Counted from the stretch's first letter, positions 9,948 through 21,678 are shown. The stretch is 64,000 bases of DNA from Meandrina meandrites (GCA_963693305.1 OY855906.1:21316161-21380160); one strand, 5' to 3'. Notes: generated from the letters alone by a model not told the origin. Translations and numbers: made by a program.

Positions 9948-12900
9948 CTAACTACTTTTTTCGATAGAGATTTTTTCTTTAAGAAAGGCTAGGAAGGCTT
10001 CGAAATAGAAGTGTTGTTCATCTCTCGAGACAGTGTAAATGTAATATTTGGCGATAAGTAAACAGAGGTTTAAACCAAGCTGTAAAGGGAAGTTATTTGT
10101 AAAACCATAGATAATATTTTCTTCAAGAAGCTCAATGGAATTGTCATTTTTGGTGTTCCACCAAGAAACAAAAGTATTCCAAAAAGACTTTACGTTCAAA
10201 CAAGAGACTAACAAGTGTGTTAAGGTTTGTGTTTGTGCGCATAAGTGGCATTTGTCGTGTTCCTTGATTTTATCTCTGTACAGGGTTGAATTGGTTGGTA
10301 GAATGTGGTGAATGATTTTGAACTGGAAGATGGCAAGTCGTGTGTCTTTAGTTACTTTAAAAGGAATATTGTAGATGGCGCGTATTGTGCCATCGTCCAG
10401 ACTCAATTGTTTCATTCTTCTTTCTGCGGTTGGAGATTCAAACTTTTTGTTTATAAGAATTTTAGTCGCCGCTTTACAGGACAATTTATTGATATCTATT
10501 TTTCTGTTATAATTTGAGTTGCATTTCGTCTCGTCAGTAGAGCCTTTTAGCTAGCGGATCCAGCTGGGGGGAATGGCATTACACAAGCCACAGTACTTGA
10601 GAAAGGTTGTTTTGATTTGGAATTTAGTGTAGAATTCGTTAAATGTTAAGAATTTGTTTCCGCAGAAGATATCTTTGATACGGACGACCCCGGATTCGTG
10701 CCATTTTCTGTAGTACACAAAAAAACCTTCAAGTTTGATGAAAGAGTTGTTCCATATGATTTCATTAAGTATTTGTTCTTTGGTTTCTGGAATGTGTTGG
10801 TTAATAGTCTGCCAGATGTATAGAATGTCCTTGTAAAAGACAATAGGAACATCTATTTTAAGAAATTTTAGATCATAATTACATTCAAATAGAAAAGGTC
10901 CTCCTAAGTGCTTTATGTACGATAAGGGTATGTGACTCCAGCATGCGTTATTTTTACTTTCATGTAATCTTTGTATCCACAAGACTTTTAAAGCTTTGTT
11001 AATTGTGTCAAAGTCCGGTAAATCTAAACCACCTTTTGTTTTAGGACCTATCATTGTCGTGTGCTTAATTTTGGCAGGTTTACTGTTCCAAACAAAATCA
11101 GAAATGGTTTGTTTTACTAAGTCTGAGAATTTTGGCGGAAAAGACAGCACTGATGCGTTGTAAATGAGTTTGGACAGTCCGAGAGTTTTAAGGATAGTTA
11201 TACGGCCATACACGGTGAGGTTTCTTGGTAGCCATATGTTTAGTATGCTTTTCATTGAAACCAATTTTTGTTCAAAGTTTTTCTTGTAAGAGACTTCCTC
11301 GTTGTAGGTAAAGTCAATTCCGAGGGAAGTTATCGGCTTAGAAGGCCAAGCAATATCCAAGGGAGCTTCAGAGTTATGTCTGAGAGCTCCTAACCACATT
11401 CCTTCGGTTTTAGTTTTGTTTACCTCTAGTCCCGAAGAATCTTGAAAGGCATATAGTATCTCGAACAGGTTATGTCGGAAACGAAGGCGGTTGTGTCATC
11501 AGCGTATTGCAAAATTTTGTATTCCTTGTTATAAATTTTTATGCCTTTGATGTATTGATTGTTTCTAATAGCGTTGGCTAAGATTTCAACGCAGAGGACA
11601 AAGAGAATACCAGATAGCGGGCACCCTTGTCTGACGCCTCTTTTGAGATGGAAAAATTCCGACGCGTGCCCGTTACTGGTGACACAACTTGAAATGTCGG
11701 TGTAAAAGGTCTTGACCCACTTCTGAATATTAGATCCAAAGTTGAACGACTGCAGGGTTTTGTTTAAGAAGTTCCAATCGAGCGAATCAAAAGCTTTTTT
11801 AAAATCGATAAAAATGGCGAGGCCGGGGATGCTTTCTAGGGATGTTACTTTCATTATATCTTGTATTAGCCTGATGTTTTGTCCGATATATCGGCCTTGA
11901 ATGTATCCGGTTTGATCCTCATTTATAAGTTTTGGGAGAACTTTAGATAGTCTTCCAGCCATGACTTTGGCTGCTATTTTATAGTCAATATTAACAAGGG
12001 ATATCGGTCTCCAATTTTCTAAATAGAGTCTGTTTTTTTGTTTCTTTGGCACTACTTTAATAATCCCTTGCTTTTGAGTTATATTTAGCTGTCCGTGTGT
12101 AAAAGCGTAATCGAAACTTGAGACCATTTCATCTCCTAAAAGAGGCCAGAAGAGTAGATAAAATTCTACGGAGAGGCCGTCGCTTCCTGGGCATTTGTTC
12201 TTGGCGCATTCCTTAAGGGTTTTAAAACATTCTTCTTTCGTTAGAGGTTTTTCAAGATCGGTTTGCTCAGCATCACTTAGGCGAATAAGATTTGGATCAT
12301 CGAAGAAAGTTTTATCATTTGAATTATCGGTCGGTACGGCGGTGTAAAGATTTTTATAGAAAAGTTTTTGGCAATTTAGAATTTCATCGGCTTGTGTTAT
12401 TTCTTGATCATTATGTATTTTAAGTTTTGAAATGAAGGATTTAGAGTTTTGCCTTTTTTCTAAATTCAGGAAGTATTTTGTATTTTTTTCACCATGCTCG
12501 TGCCATCTGGTTCTGCTTCTGATAATAGCACCGTTGGTCCTGTACTCAGCAATCTTGTTAAATTCTGATATAAGTCGATAAAGTTCTGTGATATTTTCTT
12601 TCAATCTGTTGGTTTCTAAGATTTCCATTAAGCGCTCGATACGACTCTCAAGCTCTTTTTCATTGTTTCTGCGTTCCGTTTTTTCTTTTAGAGAACTGAA
12701 CACAGAAGCCTCTTATTTCCATTTTTATCATGTCCCAAGCGAGGCCTTTGTCTGAAAGATAGCTATACTTGTCTTTGAACTGAGGAATTTTGTCTGAAAG
12801 TTGTTCAATGAAGGTGTTGTCTTTGAGAAGAGAATTGTTCATTTTCCAGAAACCCGGTCCTCTCCGAACATAGTCTTGAGACTGGATTGTCAGGGTGACA

Positions 12901-13607
12901 GCGGAATGATCTGTTAAAGTTGAGTTTTTGATGTTCGTGTCTAAAGCGAGAGGTTTAAGATCTTCGGAAATCATCCAATAGTCCAATCTACATTGTACTT
13001 TGAAAACTTTATCCCGCCATGTAAACTGTTGTTGATTAGGATGTTGGCACCTCCAAACATCTATGAGTTTCAAAGAACTACACAAGTTTCTGATTTCACT
13101 AATTAAGTTATTCTTCTTATTCACGTCAGATCCGCCAATTTTATCACAAGGTGTTAAAGCGCAATTGAAATCGCCGCCGACAATTATTTTGTGATCTGAG
13201 TGGTGTTTGAGAATGTTGAGTAAATTCGAGTAAAAAACTTTTTGATCTGAGTTGTTGTTTGGTCTGTAGATGTTACACAGCTGAATTTCAGTGTCGTAGA
13301 CAGTTACTTTGAGTAGTCAAAATCTGCCGTTCTCGTCTGCGATTATGTCATCTACATGAATGGGTAATTTAGGATTGAAAAGAATCATTGCTCCTCTGGA
13401 GTGATTAGTGCCGTGACTATAATAGACATCACCTCCCCATTCTGATTTCCAAACAGTTTCAATGCTTTTCGTGGAATACGTTTCTTGCAGAAAAATTATG
13501 TCGAATTTGTTGTTATGTAACCATCGGAAAAGCTGCCTCCTTTCACGTGTTTGGTTTATACCTCTGACATTTAATGAACAAAAGGTAGCTGCAAAAGGAG
13601 TTGTCAT
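9948..13607 (-). pseudogene. LINE ORF2: endonuclease, reverse transcriptase, C-terminal zinc knuckle
   Basis: The APE-like endonuclease starts MTTPFAATFCSLNVRGINQ and carries the QET motif (IIFLQETYS), GGDFN and a terminal DHSAV motif. Reverse transcriptase motifs are KCPGSDGLSVEFY, NWRPISLVN, AIFIDFKKAFDS, the RQGCPLS box and the catalytic YADD (QYADDTTAF). The distal CHLCAQTQTLTHLLVSC is the CCHC-type zinc knuckle common in Tx1/L1 relatives. Breaks are an in-frame TGA at 13317-13319, a frameshift near 12680-12700, a frameshift near 11465 just after the YADD box, and an in-frame TAG at 10548-10550. Strand, order and motifs make the identification secure; the enzyme cannot be made from this copy. 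Confidence 0.85.
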
Positions 13608-13929
13608 TTTTTATCATAAAAGGTGTAATATCATTATGCTATTAACTGCAGAATCAAAACAAATAATTTTTACGGGAAGCCTCATAAGACTTTCAAAATA
13701 GATTACTACTGCGAATCGTGCCGACCTATTAACTTTTAGTCTCAAAAAAGGCTTCAATGAATTTAAAGATAAGGCAATAATATAAAACGAACGAATTAAA
13801 GAAAAACATACATAAAATACTGGATAAAGCATGCCAAAAAGTGGTAGAAGGAAAAATAAATATAGCGGGTAAACAAAACCTTTCTACGGCCATGTCCGCT
13901 ACCTCCGCTTAAGATCTATAAGAAAAAGT

Positions 13930-14377
13930 TCACCTAAATTCCTCTAGATCGTCTTCAGAGAAGATCCTTATGGGTTGGTCATCGGGTGAGCACTTTATGA
14001 AAATCTTGCCGTCCAGAGTCCATACGCTTGCGAGGGTTTTAGCTTTTTTCAACTGGAAAGCTTGGTTGGCTATGTGCCTTCTGTACGATGTTAAATTTTC
14101 GTTGATGAAGATGTGGTCGCGTGCTTCAATCGCAGATGAATAAGACTGGAAGATGTTGGATATTCTCACATTTCGAAGTTTGATTCTTTCTTTATACAAT
14201 CTCGTCTTCGTCTTATGGCTACAAAATTTAATTTATGTCACCTGGACTGGGCTCTTCTTCATCTTCGGTTTCTATCGCATCTTCATTGTGGTCCGCCATG
14301 TTTGATTTTTTGGCGCAACTCGTGTCCTCCTCGGTAGATCCTCGGTCGCCTCTCTTATGTTTCCCTGACGTAGCCAT
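13930..14377 (-). pseudogene. LINE ORF1, internally deleted
   Basis: The start is an ATG at 14377-14375 with a charged acidic N-terminus (MATSGKHKRGDRGSTEED...) that stops after 49 codons at 14228. After a frame change, the C-terminal region resumes at 14199 and ends at 13930 (..NLTSYRRHIANQAFQLKK...VWTLDGKIFIK). That motif is the C-terminal domain of L1/Tx1-type ORF1 nucleic-acid-binding proteins. A normal ORF1 is several hundred residues, so most of the middle has been lost. Confidence 0.6.
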
Positions 14378-14430
14378 AGTTGTCTAAGACATCGTGTAAT
14401 ATGTTTCTTTGAAGCTAGGCACTTTTTATT

Positions 14431-16204
14431 GGAGTTAACAGAGCGGAGGAAGCCGCAGTTTGCTTAGCTTTGAAACATGCGACTGGTTCGGGCGAGGCCA
14501 CCTCATGGTATCTGGTTATTATTCTATGAACCTTTGCCTCTTTTCCAACTGTTTTAGTTGAAAAGCGCAATAGAAATATATGAGGATGGAATGGACTTGT
14601 TGCGGAATGAAAGTCATTCCAGAAAGATTTCGGGAGCGTGCCAATTTGGTTAATGATTAGTAGAGCCTTTGTCGTTCCCAGGGCCTCCCCCCTCTTCTCG
14701 CTCTGAGGGGTGGGGCGGGGTGGGGAGAGGGAGAGGTTGTAGTGAAGCGGGACAGCTGTACACAGCCTATAGTGGATTCATTATGCGAAAAAATCATGTT
14801 GCGGAGAGAAATGGGGGATTAAGCATAGTCAAGCTTTTGGATCGTGGAAAAAGCTATTTTTGTAGTAACAAGTCGGGGTATACGAAAAAGGCGTGTCTGT
14901 CCTAAGTGTACCATAGCCTGTTGGCGTTCATATAGTGTCGTTTTTTTGTGGCAGAGTAAACTTTTAGAAAATCTGGAAGAGTACTTTTTCCAGCATGGTG
15001 ATTTGAAATTAACAACGAAAAGCTGTGTTGGGTCAGTGCCTTGTGTCTCTTTGTTATTCTTAGAAGTATTTGGTCCAGAAAAAAAAAATCGTCAAGTGAA
15101 TTGAAGTTATAAATCTAAACGTGATTGACACTGCTAAAATTTAGTTATTGTTAGAATCTTTATTATTAAACAGACCAATACCACACTTGGAAGAGTATGG
15201 TGCAACAAAGATGTACAATATTATCTATGAAGGTGATCAGAAATCTGCTTCCATCTGATGTTGGCTTGTAGTACACTTGGAGTCAATATTTATTTTATAC
15301 TTTTTTTTATTTTAGTTTTGACCTCTATGTAGGTAAAATAGATATTTGTAGATGATCATTACTACCCAAAGGTTGGGTGGGGGGGAGAGAGGGCGTACCT
15401 CCATATACATGCTATAGGCTGCAGTGCAGGGTGGATTTTCAAGCAATTTTTGCTCCATAAGACTAGGCTAGCACATTGTGATTGAAACTTTGCACTGAAA
15501 GAACCTTATGTATAGAAATACAAATCATTACAGGAATCTTAAAAGCAACTGTATGCAGTTGCAATAGAGTTTCTGAAGAACTAACAGCAAGTCTCAAGTA
15601 GAGAGGGAATTTTTATGTCTTTAATAGTTACATACTGTGATTACTCTTACCAATAGACACATAAGTTGTTTTTTATCAGCTTTGAACTTGGCAGTTGCCA
15701 CTGTAGATATTTTTATATTTGCCTTTCATAAATCCATCAGTACAATTTATGACCATGACAAGTTTGATGTTGCCTTCTTCTGAATTGGTGCAAAATTTGC
15801 ACAGAATAAAATTTTGAAATCTGTTTCCTTGTTGTTGTCCTTTGTAGCAAATCATGTGACAATGATAATCTTTTAGTGACTACAGAAACTTCACTTTCGA
15901 CCGTCAGATGAAAACTTAATTTAATTGTGATAGTTGTCTTTAGGACAAAAACAACATTCACCTTATCGATTTAAAACTAAATAATAGTTGAAATGTAGCT
16001 TGTGTTATAAAGGCCAAATTCATATATCGCAATGAGCTATGGTCAACACTTGAGATTAAAACTGTTGTAAATGATATTATCCAAAAACGTGAATATGTTA
16101 ATTTTTATCAGGCAAACAAATGCTAGTCAACTCTAAATTAACTGGTTGTATATTTAATTTTGAAATTAACCTAAAATTCGCATTTGGACAAATGAAAGAA
16201 ACTC
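14431..16204. other. Non-coding stretch between LINE and duplicated exon
   Basis: No exon is convincingly supported. It contains G-rich runs (about 14707-14738 and 15375-15392), AT-rich sequence and short chance open frames. Confidence 0.35.
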
Positions 16205-16750
16205 GAAAAAATAGTTTAAGGTCTCATCACCCCGATTTCATTCAAACTGAAGCGACGAAGATGAAATACGATGGTACGGGAATCTTACCTTTGCTTCCAG
16301 CTAGTAAAGCGCTCATTTCATTCGAGCTTGCAGCATAATTTCTTGCTGCGGCTGCATTGTAGTCAGGTTTCATCACCCCGATTTCATTCAAAGTGAAGCG
16401 AAGAAGATGAACAAATAATAGCACTAGTTCCAGCAAACACATGCCAAGTCGGTTTGCTGCTTGCATGAGGAAAATAACTCCTGCTTTTATATGAACACCT
16501 AAAAGAAATAACGACAGAGACTTGTTATTATCGACGGAAACGAATGCCAAAAATACAAACGGTTTTCGTAGTTTTTCAGGAAATTATGAATCAAGTTTCC
16601 GAACAAATGTTTTTGCTACAAGTTTTATACAAAATGAAATACGATGGTATGGGAATCTTACCTTTGCTTCCAGCTAGTAAAGCCGTCATTTCATTTGAGC
16701 TTGCAGCATAATTTCTTGCTGCAGCTGCATTGTAGTCATTTAGTCGCCAT
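16205..16750 (-). repeat. Tandem partial duplication of an exon and its donor
   Basis: A block ending in AAAG|GTAAGATTCCC occurs twice on the minus strand (donors near 16287 and 16664), with the coding part DYNAAAARNYAASSNEM conserved in both. A separate phrase, CATCACCCCGATTTCATTC, occurs at 16224 and again at 16370. The copies are unequal; only the 16242-16504 copy retains the hydrophobic N-terminal half. Confidence 0.6.
16287..16504 (-). CDS. Internal exon of an unknown membrane protein
   Basis: An acceptor TTCTTTTAG (ending 16505) and a donor AAAG|GTAAGATTC bound about 218 bases. The exon encodes GVHIKAGVIFLMQAANRLG, a hydrophobic stretch (MCLLELVLLFVHLLRFTL) that could be a membrane segment, and a small-residue-rich tail (DYNAAAARNYAASSNEMSALLAGSKG). 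I do not recognise the family. Flanking exons are not visible in the window, which fits an interrupted or remnant host gene. Confidence 0.45.
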
Positions 16751-17164
16751 CCAAATCACCAAATGCGTGTAAACATTTCCCAACGATCGATTATCATCGC
16801 TTTTAGACTTTGGTGCTCATTTCTCTGCAGTCAAGTAATCTTAAGCATGATTATTTCATTTCGTTTAAGAACTCTACAAACGTGTATTTTGATATGATCA
16901 TGACTTGAATGCAACGAAAACCCATCTGTTTTATCATGCCAACAGCCGCCATATTGGTTCTCTCCATGTTGTAAACATGTACTGCCGCCTTTGTTCCACC
17001 CCCTCCCCCCACATATATGAACATAAGACAATGGCCCGACTTTGTGGACAAAACAAAACCTAGCGGGGGAGACAGGGGTAAACGTGTTAAATTCACCTTT
17101 AATTGGGATTTAATGCATACATTAATTGTTTAACGGGAATGGAGTGACATCGAACCCTCACTAT

Positions 17165-17193
17165 ACCTCATGGTATTCATGATACCATGAGGT
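17165..17193. repeat. Perfect 12-bp palindrome at the 5' edge of polB
   Basis: ACCTCATGGTAT and its complement ATACCATGAGGT are separated by five bases (TCATG). The polymerase frame opens immediately after it, at 17191, so the palindrome marks the truncation point of the element. Confidence 0.6.
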
Positions 17194-19572
17194 AAAAAGG
17201 AAGTAATGATAGAGGAAAACGACATTATCGAAATAACAAAGGAGGCAGAAAAAAAGGTCAACGACATTCTCACACTAAAACGCGTAACAGAGAAAAAGGA
17301 CCAGGAGCAGGCAAAGGAACAGGTGAATTGTTATTTCTGTGAAAAGCCTCTACTTCAGAAAAACTTCAGAGACATAGTAGAAGACCATTGCCACATGACG
17401 GGCATGTACTGCGGAGCCGCGCACACCGCATGTAATCTGAAAATGCGAATAAAACCCAAGACTGACCAGATACCAGTTGTATTTCACAACCTGAGGGGCT
17501 ACGACGCACACCATTTCATGCAAGCGATGTCAAATTTGCAGAAAGAGGTGAAATGCATTGCAAACAACATGGAGAAATACATTACCTTTTCGGTTGGAGG
17601 TCTGCGTTTCATTGACAGCTTGAACTTTTTGCAAGGAAGCCTTGATTCGCTTGTAAGAGCAACGCCGAAGGAGTCACTAAAAATCACATCAACCATTTCA
17701 AATGGCAGTGACCTGCTTTACAAAAAGGGGATTTACCCTTACGAGTACATGGACTCATGGGCGAGATTCAGCGAAACAAGTCTTCCGGACAAGCAGATGT
17801 TTTACAGCAAGCTCAACGACGAGCACATAACAGAAGATGAGTACGCTCACGCGAAGACAGTCTGGGAGACTTTTGAATGTAAAACATTGGGAGACTATCA
17901 TGACCTTTACGTAAAAACGGATGTTGCCCTGTTGGCAGACGTATTCGAGAACTTCCGTAAACTGTGTCTGGAGCAGTACGGGTTAGATCTGGCACACTAT
18001 TTCACATCACCAGGCCTCTCATGGGACGCACTCTTGAAAAAGACGTGTGTCGAGCTTGAGTTGTTTACAGACCTTGAAATGCATCTCTTCGCCGGGGGAA
18101 TCTCGATGGTAAGCAAGAGATACGCGAAGGCAAACAACCCGCTGGTACCGGACTATGACGCAAGCAAACCAAACAGTTACATTATGTATCTCGACACGAA
18201 CAACCTCTACGGCTGGGCAATGAGCAACCCACTCCCCAAAAGTGGTTTTAAATGGAATTGTGTAATGCCGAAGGAGGAGGAAATCTTGAACAAAAAGGAG
18301 AACGCAAAGAATGGATGGATCCTTGAGGTTGAGCTTGAGTATCCCGCAGAACTGCATGAAGAACACAACAGCTACCCGCTGGCGCCTGAGAAAAAGGTCG
18401 TGAAAAAGGAAAGCATGTCGGAATACCAAAAGAGGTTCATGAAAGACCTGGATATAAAACCCCCAGAGAGCAATAAGCTGCTGCTGACACTTGAGGACAA
18501 AAAAGACTACGTCATGCATTACAGAAACCTGCAGTTTTATCTGAAGCAGGGCATGAAACTGAAGCGCGTGAAAAGGGTGTTATAGTTCGAATAAGAATGC
18601 TGGATGGAGCCATACATCCGGATGAACACAGAATTCAGGAAAAAGGCAAAGAACGACTTTGAAAAGAACTTTTACAAGCTAATGAATAACTCAGTTTTCG
18701 GCAAAACCATGGAGAACCTGCATAACCGTGTTGACATAAAAATAGTGCGCAGCAATGAGAGAGACAAAATAAGGAAATTGGTTGCCAGCCCTTTGTACTC
18801 AAGGCATGTAATATTTACAAACGACCTGGTCGGAATCAACATGCGAAAAAGCCGGCTGCTTCTCAACAAACCAGTCTACACAGGGATGACAATACTTGAC
18901 AACAGCAGGATCCTGATGAACGACTTTTTCTACAACCATCTGAAAAAGCAGTATGGCGAAAGCTGCGAGCTCCTGTACACAGACACTGACAGCCTTCTGC
19001 TTGAAATCAAAACGGAGGACGTTTACAAAGACATTAAAGCGAACGAAAACCATTACAACACGAGTGACTACCCAAAGGAGCATCCACTCCACTCAAACGC
19101 GAAAAAAAAGGTCTTGGGCAAAATGAAAGACGAGTGTGCCGGAACCCCCATATCAGAGATTGTTTGTCTGAGGTCGAAAATGTACTCTATCTTGAAGGCA
19201 GACGAAAAAAATATCAAAAAAGAAAAGGGTGTAAAAAAGAGCGTTGTCAAGAAACAGATAAAGCATGAACAGTACAAGGAAACTCTTTTCGGTACGCAGC
19301 AGCTATGGCACGGAATGAAGATTCTTCGAAACGAGGGGCATGAGATTTACGGCATGCATGTCAACAAAATTTCGCTGTCCCCGTTTGATTCAAAGCGCTG
19401 GATAGCCGACGACGGGGTAAATACAAAGGCTTTCGGGTACACCAGTGCAAATACCAGGATGGAAGAAATAGAAGCTTTATTCGCTACTACAGAAATGAAA
19501 GAAATAGAAGCTTTATTAACAAATACTGAAATCAAACAAATAGAAGAAGCTTTAACAGAGATGCAAAAATAA
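17191..19572 (+). pseudogene. Polinton/adintovirus-like protein-primed DNA polymerase B
   Basis: The order of domains is a zinc-binding recombination-endonuclease-VII-like module (CYFC...EDHCHMTG...C..CN), an exonuclease-like motif (FHNLRGYDAHHFMQ), polymerase motif A (LDTNNLYGWAMS), motif B (KLMNNSVFGKTMEN) and motif C (YTDTDSLL). These belong to the family B polymerases of Polintons and their viral relatives, which copy element DNA from a protein primer. The usual N-terminal half is absent; a stop at 17188-17190 and the palindrome mark the break. Two in-frame nonsense codons occur at 18583-18585 (TAG) and 18592-18594 (TAA), between motifs A and B, in an otherwise continuous frame. The 3' end faces the integrase gene with a gap of only 7 bp. 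Not functional as it stands. Confidence 0.85.
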
Positions 19573-19579
19573 AAAAATG

Positions 19580-20572
19580 TTATAGTTGCTCGGGGGGTAA
19601 TTGTGTATTTGGAGGCACAACCAGCAGTTCTTCATGCACGAAGCCTCGCTTAGGTCCGTCGTGCAAATAGTAGAGAACGGGCTGATTCGGTTTGGTAAAA
19701 TATCATTCAATGTTGTAAACTTTCAAAGACCAGATTGGACCAGTGGCTCTTCTCACACCACCTTCAAGTTCGCCAGGTTGGTACCAATACCTAACACTCA
19801 CAAGAGAGGAGAGATTTTTTTCCCTTTCCCCAACAGGCCTTAAATAAGGTGTCGATGGCTTTGCAGAAATATTTTTTCCTTTGATCGCAACAGCAGGTTT
19901 CTGGGTGGTAAGGCTTGCTACCTCGTTGTTCAGAGTAGCCACAACTTCAGGAAGCCTTTTTACCCACGTCGTGGACCGCTGGCCCTCGGGTAGGCGCATT
20001 TCAACGGTGTACTGGTGCCCGAACAAGCGCTCAGCCAGGGTCCGGTTGAAATGTTCAACAATGGCCTGGTCACGGTGAATGTCAACTCACCCGCGCCGAA
20101 TGTACATTTTGTGATTTTCCATTTCTTTTGTAACAGCGCCCATGAATTCGCGCCCAGGGTCAACCTGCAGCAGTTGAGGCCATTTCAGAGGCGCGCGCTT
20201 GTACATTCTCTTAAAAGCCAGGGCAACTTCATCAGAGTTTTTCGAGGTCAAGGGTTCAGCCTCTTTGTAGCGGCTGGCCACGTCAACAACGGTGAGGGAG
20301 TATTTGAAAGCTTTGCACCCACAGGGCAGTTTGTCATGCGGCAGAAAAAGAAGATCCGCCTGGTGGACCGCATTGGGTGTAGGCACGTCGAATTTCGGCA
20401 GAGGAATGCGCTTCGGTGCGGGGAGGAATATCTGCCAGAGTGCTTGCTTGAACAGCCACTTTTTTGCGGTATCTTCTGGTACCTTGGCGGCTTCGGATAA
20501 TTTTTTGATCGCTGCAATACCTTTCCAGTAGCCACCGGGGCTGTAGTATATCTTTGCGAGTTTGGCATCCAT
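19580..20572 (-). pseudogene. Polinton retrovirus-like (rve) integrase
   Basis: The gene starts at an ATG (20572-20570). An N-terminal helical segment (MDAKLAKIYYSPGGYWKGI) precedes the DDE core: first Asp in HQADLLFLP, TVVDVASRYKEA, second Asp in QVDPGREFMGAV, and the glutamate-bearing helix (VEHFNRTLAERL) beyond the break. Integrases of this class insert Polinton DNA, producing 6-bp target duplications. In-frame TGA codons at 20087-20089 and 19703-19705 interrupt the frame. Coding similarity continues in the same frame to TAA at 19580. The gene is convergent with polB and follows the small membrane-protein gene by about 30 bp. Confidence 0.8.
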
Positions 20573-20601
20573 CGTGTAATATAAGTAAGGAGTAAAAAAG
20601 T

Positions 20602-21026
20602 TTAAAGGGACCGGAAGGCTGCGTAGCCCAGAGCAAGAGCCCCAGCGCCCACAAACATGAGTTCACCATTTTTCTGCTGCTCGCTTGGTTGATAGAAATC
20701 AGAGAACTTGGGCTGTTTGGGGGTATCATTTGTTTGTCAGGGTGCGCCTGGTTGTACAGTTTGAAGGCGTAGTCAGTGTTGGTGAAGTTCTGCTTGGCCT
20801 CCGCCTTTATTTGCGTGTTAGTCGCAATTCAGTCGAGAAGTTTGGTCCGGTCACGGGAGTATTTGGTGTAAGCCGCTTGATACGCCTCGAGAGCCTTATC
20901 ATGTCGTACTTTTTCATCAAGTGCAGCTTTGTCACCTCCGCCAAGTGCCCTCGCAAGATAAATGCCACCGATAAAAGCCGCAGCATTCAATACAGCCCCA
21001 CCAGCCATAATAGCGATACTTGCCAT
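20602..21026 (-). pseudogene. Polinton-associated small membrane protein (MASIA type)
   Basis: The ATG at 21026 begins MASIAIMAGGAVLNAAAFIG, a glycine/alanine-rich hydrophobic segment, followed by a charged helical region (DKAALDEKVRHDKALEAYQ). The frame stops at TGA (20829-20831). Similarity to coding sequence continues in frame, then shifts by one base near 20715-20725, and ends in a second hydrophobic segment with a stop at 20602. I know this kind of protein only as a neighbour of polinton-like genes in cnidarian and other invertebrate genomes; its role (perhaps virion or membrane-associated) is unknown. Confidence 0.55.
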
Positions 21027-21059
21027 GGTTTTATATATTAGAGCAGAGTTTTTTCAAAT

Positions 21060-21235
21060 CATTAATTTCAGACGCTGGTTGCAGTGCTTTCAATAAGCAC
21101 CGACGGCCGACGAAAAGTGTCGGCTACTTTGCTCGGCGAAGTCGGCTACTTTTTCCCCTAAATTGAAGAAACTAGAGAAAGATCCTTTCAAACCTTGTTG
21201 ATGCAGTCGGCTAGTCTATTCGAACTAGCTGCCTA
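21060..21235. repeat. Short inserted repeat between two element genes
   Basis: About 175 bp rich in GTCGGCTAC/GCCGAC phrases (CACCGACGGCCGACG, GTGTCGGCTACTTTGC, GAAGTCGGCTACTTT, GCAGTCGGCTAGTC) separates two otherwise tightly packed genes. It touches the 3' end of the gene at 21225-21443. Likely a MITE or SINE fragment inserted after the element. Confidence 0.4.
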
Positions 21236-21443
21236 CTTCAAATTTTATTGAAACCCCTGTGGTTGGAAGGATTTTTTGGTCCTTGAGGTACTGTTTGAGC
21301 GCAATGCTCCCCGCCATGACGGCTGTGAACTTCATGTAGTTCATCGCACTGCTGCTGGGGTCAGAAGTAAAATTCTCTTTCACAACCTTTTTTGTTACCC
21401 AGCCTATGCCGGTGGCCAAACCAGTGATAGTAGCAGCATCCAT
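21225..21443 (-). CDS. Small membrane protein (MDAATI type) of the Polinton block
   Basis: Translation from the ATG at 21443 gives 72 residues: MDAATITGLATGIGWVTKKV, a polar middle, and a hydrophobic segment (YMKFTAVMAGSIALKQYL). The upstream TTG extension is less likely. No break is visible, although the last residues may derive from the adjoining repeat insertion. Two hydrophobic stretches suggest a short membrane or capsid-associated protein. The function is unknown; it lies in the capsid-side operon-like block of the element, same strand as capsid and ATPase. Confidence 0.6.
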   Translation of the reverse strand: MDAATITGLATGIGWVTKKVVKENFTSDPSSSAMNYMKFTAVMAGSIALKQYLKDQKILPTTGVSIKFEVGS

Positions 21444-21522
21444 GATGGTTTTTAACAAGCTTGTTGTCTGACATTATTTTTGCAAGTATAGGAATGGAAA
21501 CATACAAAAGTTTTAATCAAAA

Positions 21523-21678
21523 TTAATTTGTCTCTTCTGCGTCCGAGTTATATAATGTGGCATTCAAAAGATCGCGGACTGTATTAAAAACCTTCACGTT
21601 GAAGTCGTACCATATCAGCCCTATACCAAAAATGGCCGCGGTTGAGATAATAACTTGGGGAACATCAACTTTCTTCAT
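21523..21678 (-). CDS. 51-residue single-pass membrane protein
   Basis: A short intact frame from ATG (21678-21676) to TAA (21523-21525) encodes 51 residues. It starts MKKVDVPQ, has one hydrophobic helix (VIISTAAIFGIGLIWY) and ends with an acidic tail (SDAEETN). It fits exactly in the gap between its two co-oriented neighbours, so gene packing supports it. I know of no function. The layout resembles short virion membrane proteins, which is only inference. Confidence 0.55.
   Translation of the reverse strand: MKKVDVPQVIISTAAIFGIGLIWYDFNVKVFNTVRDLLNATLYNSDAEETN

Larger units (their letters stand above)
9800..14430 (-). mobile_element. L1/Tx1-type LINE retrotransposon, decayed
   Basis: It reads on the minus strand: a residual ORF1 (14377-13930), then ORF2 with endonuclease (13607-12660), reverse transcriptase (12703-11426), thumb region (11399-10551) and C-terminal zinc-knuckle region (10484-9948). 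It is near full length but inactive. The 3' boundary is approximate: a tract rich in A on the plus strand lies around 9805-9900, and no clear poly(A) tail or target duplication could be fixed. Confidence 0.8.

Noticed and set aside
14500..14511. ACCTCATGGTAT at 14500 matching an arm of the 17165 palindrome, as a possible element border
   Set aside because: Only 12 bases are shared with no extension on either side; chance or a minor rearrangement explains it.
18019..18519. Long minus-strand frame inside polB
   Set aside because: Antisense shadow; the plus strand carries clear polymerase motifs.
18583..18594. The two polB stop codons as evidence for stop-codon readthrough or an altered genetic code
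   Set aside because: Across the element all three stop codons appear (TAG and TAA in polB, TGA in integrase, TAG in ATPase) together with frameshifts, so decay is simpler.
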